Notes: generated by a model from the letters alone, not told the origin. Positions 36,501 to 56,529 are shown, counted from the stretch's first letter. The stretch: 64,000 nt of DNA from Urechis unicinctus (GCA_034190875.2 CM067358.1:51556003-51620002), one strand, 5' to 3'. Numbers and translations are program-made.

Positions 36501-39500
36501 AATGACGGATTAAAACAATAAACGTAATGGACTTTTCACCATTACATTCAAGGGCAAATGGGTAATTTCACGGTAAAGACTTATATAGGCAGGACTGTTA
36601 TGAGACTCTCGACAGCAATAACGTTTATGTAGTCTGAGGCCATTAGCATCGTGAGCCGGACTAAGCATAATATTTTCCGCCGGCAATGTATTTTATATAT
36701 ATACTTATATATATGTTGATTGCACTATCTCTAATGTTGATCCAAATTATGTCTCATATTACCCAAAGCACGAACCATCGCATGCTTGCAATATATAAAA
36801 TGTACATGTAACACGAGGACATTTCAAAACGGTAATGTTCCTTGCGCAACAGTAATACTCTCCTTCTTCTAAATGCGTAATACACATTTGCAAATCAATC
36901 AATTGCGTAAGTTAAAACGTCACAATGCACTTTCACAGCGAATCTTAAAACCACCAGGCATTTTCCACCATTGTCTGCATTCTACGTTTACCGACCACTG
37001 TCGGAAAATGAATCAAGGCGCAATTAACATTAAGAGTGTACACTACCCGACCTGCTATGTGCAGCCTGACCTTCAGAAAATTGTTGCTAAATAAGTATAA
37101 TATTCTGACTCATCTAGCGTGACGTGTCAGAAACGGTTACGACAATGTGATCTTTTACTCATTTGTCGAATAAACGTTATGGTATTTGAAAAATTCGATA
37201 AATAAGAATGCCAGGGAGAGGAGGAGTGGAATACCTCAAATCAAATTGTAAAGGAGCAAACATTTCTGCAGGGTAAGTCCATAATTCATATAAAAGAAGC
37301 TAATGGCAAGACGTTGTTGTTGCTTTAAAACAAATTTTATTATTGAACCTATTTACAACCACTATTAAAAGACAAGTAATATTTTAAGCATTCGGTGAAC
37401 ATTCCAGATTTTTGCTTTATTAGCTCTACAAGCAGAAACTGATGCGGAATATTTCTCTGTTAAAGGGGTTTTCATTATATTAACGTCCCCCGACGGTAAA
37501 TACTTGGCGGACAAAATGCTGCTCTGTATAATTGATATTACGTTCCCCACTTCAATCCACGTTCACAACCTTAACCATTATGTGTAGGCTTGTTTTCAGT
37601 GGTTTATGGAAATAACTTTTGATGTCTATAACATCAATATTGCCAACAGAGCATATCGATAGTACGGCCATCAGAACCTAATCAACCATTAGGGATCTTC
37701 CGTGAATCACGCAGTATCGCACATGATACGAAGATGATCAGTTCAACGCACGGGATACGGACAGGAATGTATGAACGCAAATAGTCTACACTTCAGCATA
37801 ACCGATTCTACCTTACACCTGCCATCCGAGCACTGATCCTATGCGTGTTGTGACCAACAAACAAAACTGTCGGCCTTGGCGCCCTGTATCGATCTTCTAA
37901 TCCCTTAAACCAGAGGGCCTGGAATATGTACAGTCCGATTCCGGCACACACACTTCAACACGGCTTGTTGAACAAGGCCTCGGATGGTTGTCTGTTTAGC
38001 CGTGTTACCTTACCTACCATTCGGCAGTGGTATAAGACGTTTCTAAAATGAATAAAATGAGTAAAGCTGCAATCGACGATTGCAGGGGTTAGCACTGTCG
38101 ATTGTTAATACATGGTGTCTCAGTCGGGACCTTATTCAGGTATACGACCAGTCAATATACTACGAATGCAATGCCTGCATAGACTACACCAGAGTCTGTG
38201 ACTAGGACCGAATAAAAACGACTGCTTTTCAAATCGCTTTGTGACCCCATGTAATAGTTTACATGCCATAACAATTTTAGCCAGTTCGCTGAACGTTTTA
38301 ACAAACTTACTATTTTCGGCACAAAGGCGATAAGTAATGCCTAATTAGTGATATATTGCTTACGACCGCTGAAAGAGCACCCATAGGCCGAACGGTATTT
38401 TTGCCCAGACCACTGTTCACCATAAGGTGGTCATCGTTGTTAATCATTGTAACTTTTATTCAAAGATTGATGTTTCAATTTCACATATCTCTTCGAACTA
38501 TATTGCTCTCTGTAGCAATATTTGGTATTAAATCCTTGTTCGCATATCTTACAATGTATCATGGTAACTGTTGTTCAGCGTATGCCATTAGTGACACATC
38601 AGACAATACGAAACAACTACTATTTAAGCTATAACTAGATGACCATACAACGTTTGAATATGACTGCACATTCATCCGGTGTGGCGACTCCCTGCCTTTT
38701 TTACATTACCCTAGAAGTCATTGCCAACCGAAGTGCCAGCAATGTTACGGAACGCATGTAAAAGCGATGCTTCTGTATTACTACTCGTAATCAGCGCACT
38801 TGTCTGCTGGACCCTATCCTGTTATTTATTGCATGAACTCTTAGCACTAGAACTCGGCAAGCGAGTAAATGCCTCAATTGATTTATGTAATTGATTCCGT
38901 GCCTCAGGTGGATCTTATATTGATTTTGCATCTTCTCTATGGAACGTAAAAATCACCTAATTTTCCATTGCATTATATCGGCTGTATCGTTTTTTGACTT
39001 AGTGTAATCGTTAATATCATCCTTCACACCTCTCGTGGCGCTCTTGTTGTATGGCAGAATTTAATTGGAGAATACTCCCGATACATTTAGGCGCAGATAA
39101 AAACCGATAATCCATGTAATTCAAAGAGATTAATTGGTTTCGACAAGTTGCGTTTACAATGTGTTTTTTACCCTTCCATTTTTACATCATGGGGTCAATA
39201 TATCAAACAATAAATTACGAATTGTTTTATTGAGCCGGCGTATTTAGAATCACAGTCACATGTGCTGACGATTGTCGTTTGGCGTGCATATAAGCAATAT
39301 GTGTGTTCCTAAAGCGAATACTTACCAGAGCTAAAGCGGTGATTAAACTCATTAATTTTGCCAAGTAGTATTTGATTAATTACTATATTAATTTACACCA
39401 TGTAAATTATGGTACAATAAATAAATAACAGTGTAATGAAGCAACGGGGGCATTTTACGCGTGCGTACGTGTAAATGTATGCGCATATTTTACAAAGTCT

Positions 39501-39900
39501 TCCATGTATTAGTCAACACCCTGAATTTAATCTCCTTTGTCATAAACCTAAAGGGCTTGTATGCGATTCACTTATTCCTAAATGTTACGCCAGCTGGTGT
39601 GTTATATGGCATATATTAATATATAGTACATGCAAAGTCGTTAAAACAACGCGCAGCAAAAAAAACTTGGTGCAGTCCCCTTGCATCCTAGCATCCGAAT
39701 ATGACACTGTAGGATAATTTTGCATTGGATCAATTTAATTTACACAATGCTTTGTCAAACCATAAGGCTCGGACATCATTAGCTGTTCGGTATTTGAAAA
39801 GAGAATCCTTTGAAAAACGTCCTCTTCTATACATTAGTTTCTTATACGATGCGAGTTATCGAGAGTATTCCAACAATGTGACAGTCAAATTTGTTGAAAT
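36501..39900. other. spacer, nothing recognised
   Basis: Long, even-composition sequence with only short frames, none with a domain motif or splice support. Confidence 0.55.
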
Positions 39901-39904
39901 TTGA

Positions 39905-40330
39905 GGTGTGCCATTTGGCTTTGCTATCCTGCATATTCTAAAATCCCAATGCAGACCAGATAATAAAGCGTATAGTCAAGCAAAAAATAATTGACAGAAG
40001 ATATCCAACCATTGATTGTCTTATCCATCTAGAAAGTTTCGGCAAGTTCAATTTTTTACAATGAACAAAGCATTGTAATAATGCAACAGCTGCTCATTGA
40101 CTGAATTTGCGTTCTTTTAAATATCTCTGCAAATGTTACAAAAGATTACTGGTTCAAACTCACGTAGCTAGCTCTTGCCGTAGTATTTAGACATAAAGAC
40201 TGGTTAATTAAGAACAGATAGGCATAGATGTGCATTACCGTTAAGCCAGCTGGTATGTTTTAATAGATGAATTGATTCGACACTGGTAACTTTCCATCTG
40301 GCTTTGCTGTCCTATATATTTCTAAATAAA
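39905..40330. repeat. local direct repeat pair
   Basis: A stretch matching CCATYTGGCTTTGCTRTCCT, followed by ATATT..TAAA, occurs at about 39911 and 40296. No coding content is seen. Confidence 0.6.
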
Positions 40331-43300
40331 GTAAATCGCAGTTCTATAGCTCTGTGGGAAATAAATGGAAAAGCTATATATTGTGTCCTATTTTCTTTTA
40401 TAGCCATATGTTTTGTCAAGGCGCACAAATGTATCCAATCGTTAGTCCATAGCACTGTGAAGCTTAAAAAGATAAACCAACGCTTATATAATCTAATCCA
40501 TGGAATATTGTGTACACCTGTGTGAGATCCTCATGGACCCGTCGTGTTTGAAATTATGTCATCCTAAGCAAGTGAAATCGTCGTTTGTAACCTTAAACTT
40601 AACAACCATTACCTAAGCAGGCCGCTGTTTCTTTTCTTATATATCCCATCAGGTTGGCGGAATGTTGCCCACGCCTTAAGTACATATTCCAGACGATGTC
40701 TACTGAGTACTTGAAGAGTTTGATACCAACTCCCTTAGATCGACTAGTAAACATCCGCCTGATCATCATGATAAACCTTGACTCTTGCTGCACTGTATTA
40801 TGTGCAGGACTTGTATTACTAACCAATCATGACACTGACGAGATTCGCCTGAAAAGTGTGCATTCGATACATTCGATGGCGAGCCAGTATTCATATGTAC
40901 AAAAATCTCAGTGGGACTAATTCTATCGTCAGAAATATATCAAGAAGCATGACTGATACTAGGACGTAAAATCATCCCTAAACTTGGCCCAATAACGTTC
41001 ATAGTGTCCGACAACTTTTTTCGCATGGTCATAATGACATGACCTAATAACCGAATTCTTTGCAATACTGCAATATTACATAATGATTGCTAGATCGCCG
41101 AGAACGGCCGGGAGAATTTACAATTTAGCTGTATGTTGACTCTATCATAGCTTTAGTTTCCCGATCACAATTTTGAAATTATACTATAGACTAGCTAAAG
41201 ATCAGAGTACAGTGAAGAATATGTAAATCTGGTGATTATCACCTTCCCATAGCTTGCAAGTAGTTACGTCGTGCGGGTCAAGCACTTCCATTTTGTCATA
41301 AAAACGGAAGTAGACAAACATACATTGCCTCTTATACAAAAATAGGTTTCCATAACTAAACTCACAAAATGATGAAAGCAAAGAAATTCGCGTTAGCAGT
41401 ATCAGGTTGAGATATTGGCATTCACTGGTTTATATGCGATAGATGCGGTTTATAAGGATGTTAAGGTGATCGAAATGACATAGCGCATATGAAAAAGATT
41501 GCTCTTTGAGAAGTCCACCGATCTATTGTCACAGCAACGGGGAGTTGAAAAAAACCCCCTTTGTATCCCAGCTTATGGGCTAGTTCCTCCGCCCGTTACA
41601 AACTGGCCAAAATATGTCTCGTTGAAATGTCGAATGATAATATAAAAGGAGCGTTTACGCTTTACAACGGTTACTTTCGCAGTTCATTCATTCGTGCAGG
41701 CAATTCTTTTACCAGTTACAAAGCCTAGAATATTTATCAGAATACGGACTCAAAATAAGCTGTGAATGGCACGTGATTGTTGTTAATGAAGTTATATATG
41801 GCGAAGGCACTTTAATTGTGGCGAGATTTCCTCATATCACCCATGGCCCAATATGTAATCTCACATTGATCCGGCACTGCCTGCTGAGGTGTCCCGGTAC
41901 GATTCCAAATTGTGACTCACTCTGAACTTTGATATGGCAGCACCCTCATAGCCAATGTTGATTCGTCCTCAACCCATCTTACTAACAAACCCTACTGTGA
42001 CTCCTCCCCTATTCAGCCAGGGACCACACTTATATATTGTGTTATACATCGGCTCAAAGGTGACATATCAAGACCAGTCGCGAATAAAAGCGTCCATGGT
42101 TATGTATCCATCGTTTCATATAAGCTACGACAGCTTCAGAATGAAAGGGTCACTACGAAAATGACCAAAATGACGACATATAAGTCAAATATAAAACCAT
42201 ATGGTTGTTCACCTTTTGGTCATGTTTTCTGTTCTTGTAGCGATACATCCACAACGAGGAGGTTGCATGTAAGTAAGAAGTCAGGTCCGAGTATATCTAT
42301 TCGAAGAGCATAAATGTCACTGCAGAGTCTATATTCAAACGTTTATGCATATTTGAACTAGCTGGTAACATAATTAAATAGAAACTTAGAATGAATACGG
42401 ACTATTGAGTGCTAGGTAATGGCGATTGATAAGGTCACTGGCTTGAGGACGACTATTGCTGTCGCAAGGACAACTACCAGCTAGAATAGCATTTGAAATT
42501 TCGTTGCACGGTACTGTGATTACATAATCGGACTGCTACATAATTTTGGGGGTAATGCAATATTGTGCGAAAGAGAATGGTAAATTAGTTATTGGAATGT
42601 CTTGAAACAGCAGCATATCAGTTTTATTTTCCGACTCTGGGGACGACCATGATTGTTTCTACTAAAATATTTACATTTTCTTACACGCATTCGTATATTT
42701 CTTTGAGTGACTTTTCCTTATTGGTGATACAGTATTGGTTGGTTGCTTAAAGCAGCCAATTGACAACACCCGTCGACAATTCATTTGCACGTAATGTCAT
42801 AACAGTTATTGGGTGCACGTATCCAATTGTTAGGGGAGCATGTTCCAACTCAGTTTACCGATGGTGTTTGAAATACAGCCATCATAATATGGAAATTGAA
42901 TGGCTAATGATATTGATGAAGTGCAAGTAAAGTAAACTAGTTGCCAATCAAGGCTCTGCCGGTATTGTCTGATCCATTTCGGCTAGACAGGCTATAGGTC
43001 TCAAGATGGTCGAGGGTATACCTAATTTATATTTAGAGGCAGCTCGAACATGGCCTAGCACTTTGGTACATACAGTATGTCCAGCGTGATCTTTGATGTG
43101 AACTGCATGCATCCTAATGCGTCATAAGTTTCTGAGATAAACGCATAGTTGACAAAAGGAACAGATAGCGCTAAACATTACTATTTGCTTCCTATTATGT
43201 AAATCTAGCTTTGCACATTTTAATTCTAGGATTCATGATTAGCTTTGGTTGATAAATTGAATCGGAAAATGGAAAACAAACAGCCGTACCAAGAGTAAGC

Positions 43301-46300
43301 CAACAATTATCAATGCTTGCACTCAATGGGCCAGCTATTAGCTGATTGTTGTGTTGATGCTAATTATTTGACAAGCCCCATATTCTTGCACCTTGGAAAG
43401 CGGTTTGCAAAACGTTAAACGCATCATATGTTACCCATTACAGGCGTTTGCTTCATAAACCAGCAGGCTCATAGTGTCCACGAACGCAGGAATCGTTTTC
43501 AAGGCTCTCATTGGTTTTGTAGTTTCGATATACGCCAAGGGTCCATTGATGATTGTACATGATTCTTAACTTTGCTGAATAATAAAAGCTTTTATGTTAC
43601 TACGAGCTGGTTCATTAGGTTTAAGATTAATTAGAGCTTCATACTGTGACCATGACAAGCGTGGGTTTGCATTAAGTTCGGCTGTCGATCCTTGTATATT
43701 GCTAGACATTACGTTCGCTCACCGATAATTTGCTATGAAAGCAATTAAATTAGAACCTACAATTGTGCAAGTGTGTGGTTGGTAAACGGCCATTTGACAC
43801 CGAGCCGTGTAAGTACATCACAGTTTCCCATAACTACGCTGATATCCGAATGCAAGTGGTCAAAGCGTTCATTCAGCCATCATTAAATACAAAATGAAGG
43901 GCTTGTTATTAATTAACAGGCTATGCGTTGTCTTTAAGCTAACCGGGATATTATAATTGCTATAATGATGGACGATGGTTAAGAACAAAATGAGTCATTG
44001 GGGCAATCGAGTTTTTTCAAATTAAACGGAAAGGTTGCGAACCAGTAGATATCATCATTTACGCTGGCATCTATCAAAGGTTCCCTTAGGTCCCCGTTAT
44101 CGGACAGTATACAAGCTTAGGGATACCTAAAGAAATATTTTTGCCAAGTTATCAGATGTTGCAGACCAATCTTGTATGGAATTCTCTACACAGATTTCAC
44201 TGCTTTGTGTGATCACAATGTCCAGATTGTGCCTTTTTTGTGAGTAGGCGTTGTTACATGATGAATCGAGTTGGCACTCTCATAGGGAAAAACTTTGTGT
44301 AATTGCAAAAGGCACATCGATATGCAAGTGGAAACCACCAATTACAATGGGTACACTGGTAGGCGAGGTCTGCAGATTGACAAGCAGTTCAACGAATTCT
44401 CAAAAAAATCGGCAATTTGTTTCCCATGTTGGTGGCCTTTATACCATCTATAGTAGCATAAGTGCGTACCTAGCCTTGTTACATCATCTGCAAGCGGTAT
44501 ACATCTACCGAAAATAGTTATTTTTATTGAAATGCTTTAGTAAACTAATTGCACAGGGATTATAAAATTAATGGTTGAGCTTCGGTAAATCCGTTTTTTT
44601 TTAGTTATCAAGCACTTGATCTAATGGATCCACGAGAGATCTCATTGCATCAAAGCATTCACTATGTATCGACAAATTGTCTGAATTCGGCTCGAAATGT
44701 CCTCAAACACCGAGAGGTTATTGTCGATGCATGCTGCATATGTGAAGTGCATGAGGCTTGCAATAGCTTTGCCATGGACTAAGCAGCCATAATCTTCTGA
44801 ACAACGGTCCTTGTCTAGTCATGCATGCTGCGTATCAAGGGACCAAATACACAATGAGACTTCTTTTGTTCACTTAAATGGCAAGCCATATGCGTAACTA
44901 GTTGCTTGTACGCAACACAAAATAAAATAGCGTCTGAAGAGCGCATGCCTGTTTGTCATTTGCTTTGAACAATTATGCTAACCAATGCAAATGCCACGTA
45001 ATCATTCAAATGTTAAATACTGAAAGAGTTGATGTCACTAACACGCTGCAAAATACAAGCAACAAAGTGAGTAGGATCGAAAACAAAGTGCTGTACAATT
45101 GAAGAATAACTTGTCACATGGTAATACATCAAGTGCACGTGATATTTTGCTGAATTGTATGATAATCGCCACATTTTACGTTGCTGCTGACGTATGAGAA
45201 TAGGATTAATTTTCATGTTAGTATGACGTAAATAAAGAGAATTACAGTTAAATTACTCATATCAGGTAGGAAGGTTAAACGTTCGGAATTCGGTAAAACC
45301 ACCCGATACAACTGGGTGCAACGCGGTTGACGTAAAGCTTACATCGTACGCACTGTTTTTGCAAGCATTACATGCGCTTAGACTGCATGGTACCATTACC
45401 AACCAAAACCGATGATGCAACCTGAAGCTTGGCTTTTCTACATCAACCATATATTATTTACTAGCTACCTTGCATTTCGGCATCTATTAAGGTGTTCCCA
45501 ATTTAGTCACAAACCTGTGGTATGTTTCAAATAGTGGAAAATATAATAGATGTATAGTATGCTTTTATGCGTTACGCTATTGTAATTATAAAGAATTGTT
45601 CGGATGAATTGAACTATTGGTAGATCATGCGCGCCGCCGTGACTGTAATCGGTGTTTTTTGCTTGCATCAGGCATTATTTGTTCATCAATCGTTAGGATA
45701 GTTCACACCATGCAAGAAAGCTGTCAACGCCTTGTACGGTAGAACGTTGACATAATAAAAACAGCGATGTCAATGTCAAGGCGACCCAAGTATTTTGAAA
45801 ATACCCTTACAATATAGCTTCCACATTCAAAGGGGTGTTTATTGCTCTTCCTGTCACCATTCATGCTTGTATCAATGTTTACTCGTATGGACAACACATA
45901 CTGATTGGCAAATAATTGATACGGTTTTTGAAAAGGCTGAGTAGCCAATCGGATGGGATGATTGTTTCTATATCCGATTACAGGGCTATGGTAATGAACC
46001 ATCTACAATGTCCCTGTAGTGACGGCTGATGGTGTGTTTGTGGTTTTATGGCAGGTTTGGGAGGAGTTCCAATGCATACATAATTCGATGATTGTATCTG
46101 GTGTATGTTAACATTTGAAGTATCTAGTACTAATTACAATCCTACGGTTAATTGATGCTCTTAACTACTTCGCAATTCGCTACATGTCGCTGAACATTTG
46201 TCACCTTCATTGTACTTCTTAACATCGTTATAATGCTGAAGGACAAGGACAATGCAGATGTTACAGTCCTATTTAAATGTCAAACTGCCAGACATAGCAG

Positions 46301-47668
46301 GGTTAGTCTTAGGTGGTCTGGTGACAGGTTTCAGGTCTCAAAAGAACCATGTGTGTTAGCTTGTTGATCTTATTGTAAAGCTCAGTCATGTGTACGGCAA
46401 TAAATACGGAACAGAGATTACACGGTTAGCGACGATTGTGTTGATGCAGTTACGCATTTTATAAGATAAAGTCATTTGTATGCTAATGGCGGGGATGCTT
46501 TGAGGCTTCTATTGATCATCTCACTAATGATACAGCAAAGCGCTCATTTAATTAGAAATGATGCCGGCCCAGCAGTCATATCACAAAGAGGTTCAATGCT
46601 CTGCGACGGAAATCGATCATCGATGTATCAGGGCATATGCAGAGTGTTCGCTGAATATTCATAAAATACCAGCCACTTTGCCTATAACGAGTTTCGGTGC
46701 AAATTCAACCTAGCCAAGTACCACCTAAAAGGTAAGAACAGTGAGGATTCAGGTTGCCTTTGGCCCCAAAGTGACCTCGGTCATTTAAGCTGTCGTTTCA
46801 GACGTCTAAGAGACTACAATGAAATCAGGGAATAATGAACATCTTATAAATTGGTAACGTTCGTTAGGCGAATTGTTAGCACCAAACTATATTAATGCCC
46901 TATGAAAGATACAGGTTGGATTCTAAACTGTATTAATGAGCTGCATTGCCTCTTTGTCATATTCTAAAGCTGCCTATAAATAGCGTACATTCATTCGATA
47001 GTACCAAAAAGCTAATATCTACTTTAACAATATGCCGGTGATCTGTTTATTTTCGAATAGGATAAACTAGGATACATTTTCACTGCCAATGTCACTGCAT
47101 TATTTCAGTGCCTATTGTCAAGAACTGCGCTATTCAACACGTCCAACGGGCGTGTAATCAATTGATAGCTATGCGTGAAGCCCCATCCCACACACGGCTT
47201 AATAAAATTTCACGAATGGTTGCCACATAAAGCTATCACATGATACGCCTACACAATTACGCAATATGCATACATTACTCAGTTATCTAGATCTTAGTTT
47301 CGCAGCACAACTCATGATATGGTTTCTAGCTATTGTCATATTAGTAGAAGTGTCGCCTATTAAGCCTCTGCTTATTAGTTACAGTTGTATAACTAAACAG
47401 AGTATCTGGCGAAAAGTGGTAATGATTACCAGTGAAAACGCTGGTATGTATTTAAATAATATTATTTGAACATTAGTGGCTATTTGGTTAATGCCAGCGG
47501 ACCATAAAGATCATTTCTTCCATTTGAGTAGACCCTGTCACTTGAGACACCCATTGTTAGGTGAAAGCTTTCGTTTGCTCCCTGATAAAAGTGCCTTTAG
47601 TCCCAGAGCTAATCATAAAACCGATATAATTCAAATGTGGTATCATTGGCGTTCCTCATACGAAAGCA
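40331..47668. other. spacer, nothing recognised
   Basis: About 7.3 kb without a supported gene, RNA or element. Frames reach at most about 92 codons and have no motif. Confidence 0.5.
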
Positions 47669-47714
47669 ATATATATACATATATATATATAACTATATAT
47701 ATATATATATAGAG

Positions 47715-47762
<48 letters not shown>

Positions 47763-48096
47763 TATATTCTATATATAAAATAAATCTATCTATATATTAA
47801 AATCTATGTTTATATATATTTTTTATGTATCCTATCTCTCTATCTAAATATATATCTCTATATATGTATATTGATATATAAAAAATCTATATATATCTAT
47901 ATATATCTAAATATATCTCTATATATATCTATATATCTATATATAGATATATCTATATATCTGAATAAAAGCCTAATCCGTATGCTCATTGAACCAATCT
48001 CTGATAATATGATATCAAATCTGCTGAGTTATATATATAAATATATATATATATATGTAGTATATATATATATATAGATATATATATATATAGATA

Positions 48097-48130
<34 letters not shown>

Positions 48131-48254
48131 ATATATATATATATCTATATATCTCTATATATATCTCTATATCTATCTATCTCTCTATATATATATCTCT
48201 ATATATATCTCTATATATATATATATATCTCTATATATATATATATATATATAT
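47669..48254. repeat. compound AT / ATCT microsatellite array
   Basis: Blocks of AT and of ATCT-type repeats (TATCTCTATATA units) alternate, with one unique island at about 47962-48028. The 360-bp inverted-repeat element starts at its right edge. Confidence 0.95.
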
Positions 48255-48614
48255 GGAAATTCTTCGATAATCTGGCTGTCGTCCGGGGAAAAGCAATCGC
48301 GAGCTCTGATTGGTCAATCAAAGCTATCATGGAGGTTTATAATGTTTAAATTTTCTGAGACAAATTTATATTTTCATGGTCAGCTGGCCAAACGACCGCT
48401 GCAAAATGTACGGCAACGTTCGTGTTTGCGCTAAAACGAATTGAACAATTCTTAGTAACGAAGATAATTCGTGAATAAAATTATCAGTGATTTTTTTATG
48501 TTGTTAACGATAGGTTTGATCATCTTGCCGAAAAATGTGTGAGCCTCCTGCTCGACCAATCAGGCCTCGCGGTTGCTTTTCCCCGGACGACGGTCAGATT
48601 ATCAATGAATTTCC
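48255..48614. mobile_element. non-autonomous inverted-repeat element (MITE-like), 360 bp
   Basis: The ends are inverted copies of about 65 bp: 48255-48320 reads GGAAATTC..GATAATCTGG.., then GTCGTCCGGGGAAAAGCAA, and 48550-48614 is its reverse complement with a few differences. The interior has no open frame. This fits a small non-autonomous DNA transposon mobilised in trans. No target duplication is recognisable because the left side is AT repeat. Its ends are unlike those of the two larger transposons here. Confidence 0.85.
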
Positions 48615-49064
<450 letters not shown>

Positions 49065-49559
49065 GGAAGCGTGCAGTTTATGAGCGTTCTATCATTGTGG
49101 CTTAAGCATGGGCCATTTCTCACGTTTATGTATCACTGTACCGAGACGACAGCAATACCTACAGACAATATCGTAGGCTTTATAGTATAAAATTGTTCGT
49201 GTTGATTGTTTGATGCCGTATTAACCTTTACGTGTGTCGAACGTGTTTCGTCACCTAGTGAGAGTCTAAGTTGTCTACTTAAATATAGTAGAAGCAAATA
49301 GTGATCACAGCTATGGTAGTCTTCGTAGTAAGGTTGGCAGGCCGGAATTTGACAAGCGAATTTCCAGTTCTAGTATTATCGAATGCTTTGTTGGAGATAA
49401 CAAGATTGTACATGTACGTGTCGACAGAAGAATTAATTGAGCAACGGCACATCGTCACTGCTGTTCAAAAACTTCTAATATTAATACAGATGTTTTCAAT
49501 TGTGTATAAAGAATCTATGCAGACGCGCAAGTAGATCACAAGTAGATCGCCTGCAGTAT
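49065..49559. other. spacer with a 77-codon frame
   Basis: A plus-strand frame at 49301-49534 is compositionally protein-like (MVVFVVRLAGRNLTSEFP near its start) and just precedes the 189-bp coding-like repeats. No splice or domain evidence links them. Confidence 0.4.
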
Positions 49560-50112
49560 TGTCAAAACTTTTTTGCAGTGGCATGCTTTCGTCAGAGCCT
49601 TCTTCAGCTTTCACGTTTGATAAGCAGTGCAACGGAGGCTGACAGAACTACAAGCGCTTTCGACTCAGGATCATGCCCACAATCCAGATGACAATCCATA
49701 CATTCTCAGTGTCTATGTGAGCCTCTGTAGCGGATTTGCCTTGTCATGTACCATGGACTGGCACAAGAAAGCAACAGTCGTCAAAGCCCTCTACAGCTTT
49801 CACGTTTACTACACAGTGTGGTGGCTACTGGCAGAACTACAAGTGCCCCCGACTCAGGACCATGCCAACTATCCCTATGACAATCCCTATATTCGAAAGG
49901 TTAACGCGATCCTCTGATATGGGTATAGCATGGCATGCACCACATTCTGGCACAGGAAGGCAGCGGTCTCCTTCGCCAGTCTTGGGGTGGTCTATGCAAA
50001 TGATGCGCATGGCTATGTGAGCGTCATCAAGGTTGCTGGCTGCCATGTCCATTATGACCCTACAATGAACATGGCCTTCGAGGCGCAATCGGCCAGGAAC
50101 TTAATGTTCTAG
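49560..50112 (+). repeat. 189-bp coding-like tandem repeat, about three partial units
   Basis: Matching blocks are displaced by exactly 189 bp. CAGCTTTCACGTTT is at 49605 and 49794. The block starting CAGAACTACAAG is at 49643 and 49832. The block around TGGCACARGAA is at 49759 and 49948. As 189 is 63 codons, the reading frame is kept: within 49627-49917 the phrases LTELQALSTQDHAHNP and LAELQVPPTQDHANYP, each followed by a DNPYI ending, fall in one frame. The third unit is the most diverged. The segment is richer in GC than its surroundings. It may be the relic of a repeat-containing gene or element; no family is recognised. Confidence 0.75.
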
Positions 50113-51130
50113 GGTGTGCCCACGCGAGCAACCTACAGAGCTTTCAGTTGAAAGTAAGGGCCGCATTACATAGACGGGCCCTGACGGTCATGCTGGGTTG
50201 AACAAGGCATTATACTATGTGATATTTTGGCCAAAATGTAATTTGTACTAAAGTAAACCTTTAAGCTCTAATACGGTACATAGACTTTATATTCATCTAT
50301 ATAAGAAAAGGCCAAGTGGAGGAGGAAAGTGAAACACAGGATACAACTTAATCTAGCGGCAAGTCTCTCGCAGGCAGCATGGACCAGGAAGTGAAGCAAT
50401 CGAGCGGCCAAGTACTCAGGAATCAGCTCCGACCGTCACGGAACATTCTGCCGCACTCGATCAAGAATCAGCTCCGCCGACACGGACACTGCGCATGAGT
50501 CCGCCATGGTTACAGGCAAATCCATCTAGCCTATGTATCAGGAGCCCCAACTGTCAGACTTCTACTTGCCCTCTGATGCAAAAAGGCACCGAGATGGCCT
50601 TCATTATCCTACGCAAGGTTGCGACTGGCCTAGTCGCCTATCACCATGTGGGTTTCTGAGAAAGTTGCATGTGCTTGGCTCACAAAACAAGCTATTTGGC
50701 CAATTCTGCCAATTCCACGACATGTTACTCGGCAACAATGCGATGTGTCTGGGCAGAACAAGGTTCACCGAGCTGATATTTTGCCTCATCCTCATTATGG
50801 CTTGAACGCATGACTTATAAATATGTCCCCACATATTGAATGAAGCCTCGCACCACATCGCGACAGAACCGTTGACTACAAAAGAGGCAAAAGAGGTTGC
50901 AGGTGCGTCAGATCGGCCTAGGACAGCAGTTCATGGGCGCAGTAAGCCAGCAGCTTGCCCAGCATAGGGTCGGGGTTAGGCGTGGTCATGTGGAGGTTCA
51001 TCGAGACCAGGCTATTGCGGAAAGCTCTTTGGACACCAGCCTGCCTTGAAGTTCAAACTTGTATCTGATGAATGATCATCTCAGTGGGTTTCTTGGCTGC
51101 GAGCTTATGTCCCTGCAATAAGCAATGCGG
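50113..51130. other. GC-richer, possibly decayed coding sequence
   Basis: Composition stays like the 189-bp repeats. A 90-codon plus-strand frame (50533-50805) contains YQEPQLSDFYLPSDAKRH and is interrupted on both sides. It looks like an eroded gene or element, but nothing is recognisable. Confidence 0.4.
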
Positions 51131-55854
<4,724 letters not shown>

Positions 55855-55858
55855 TATG

Positions 55859-55943
<85 letters not shown>

Positions 55944-56048
55944 TATATTTATTCATATATATAGATATATATATAGATATATATATATTTATATATATAG
56001 ATATTTTTATGCATATATATGTACATATATATATATATAAATATATAG

Positions 56049-56080
<32 letters not shown>

Positions 56081-56081
56081 C

Positions 56082-56115
<34 letters not shown>

Positions 56116-56159
56116 ATATATATATATCTATATATCTCTATCTCTCTATATCTATATAT

Positions 56160-56212
<53 letters not shown>
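55855..56212. repeat. compound AT / ATCT microsatellite
   Basis: AT blocks alternate with TATAGATA, TATTTATA and ATCTCTATCT variants. The 135-codon frame through it is low-complexity Tyr/Ile and is not a gene. Confidence 0.96.
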
Positions 56213-56214
<2 letters not shown>

Positions 56215-56529
56215 TCCATTTCTGTGCGATATTGACATCATAATTGCTATGGGTACAGTTTAGCCCTGTCCTAGACAGAATACTCTTGTGCCGTTGGCTA
56301 CTGTCAGCTATTCGATCTCGGATATCTAGTAAATTAGATTTCCTAAAACTGGTTTGATGGCACTAAGGCTTTTACTGGCAGTACCCGATCATGCTTTTTA
56401 CATTCATATTTATGTGATATTTTAGCCTTAGCTTTGAGAACGGTACCCCATAACCTATTTATTGCGTATATCAGATTTTTGGTGGTTTTGCGTGTGTGAT
56501 ACCAGTATATCAAAGAGTGTGAATGGCTA

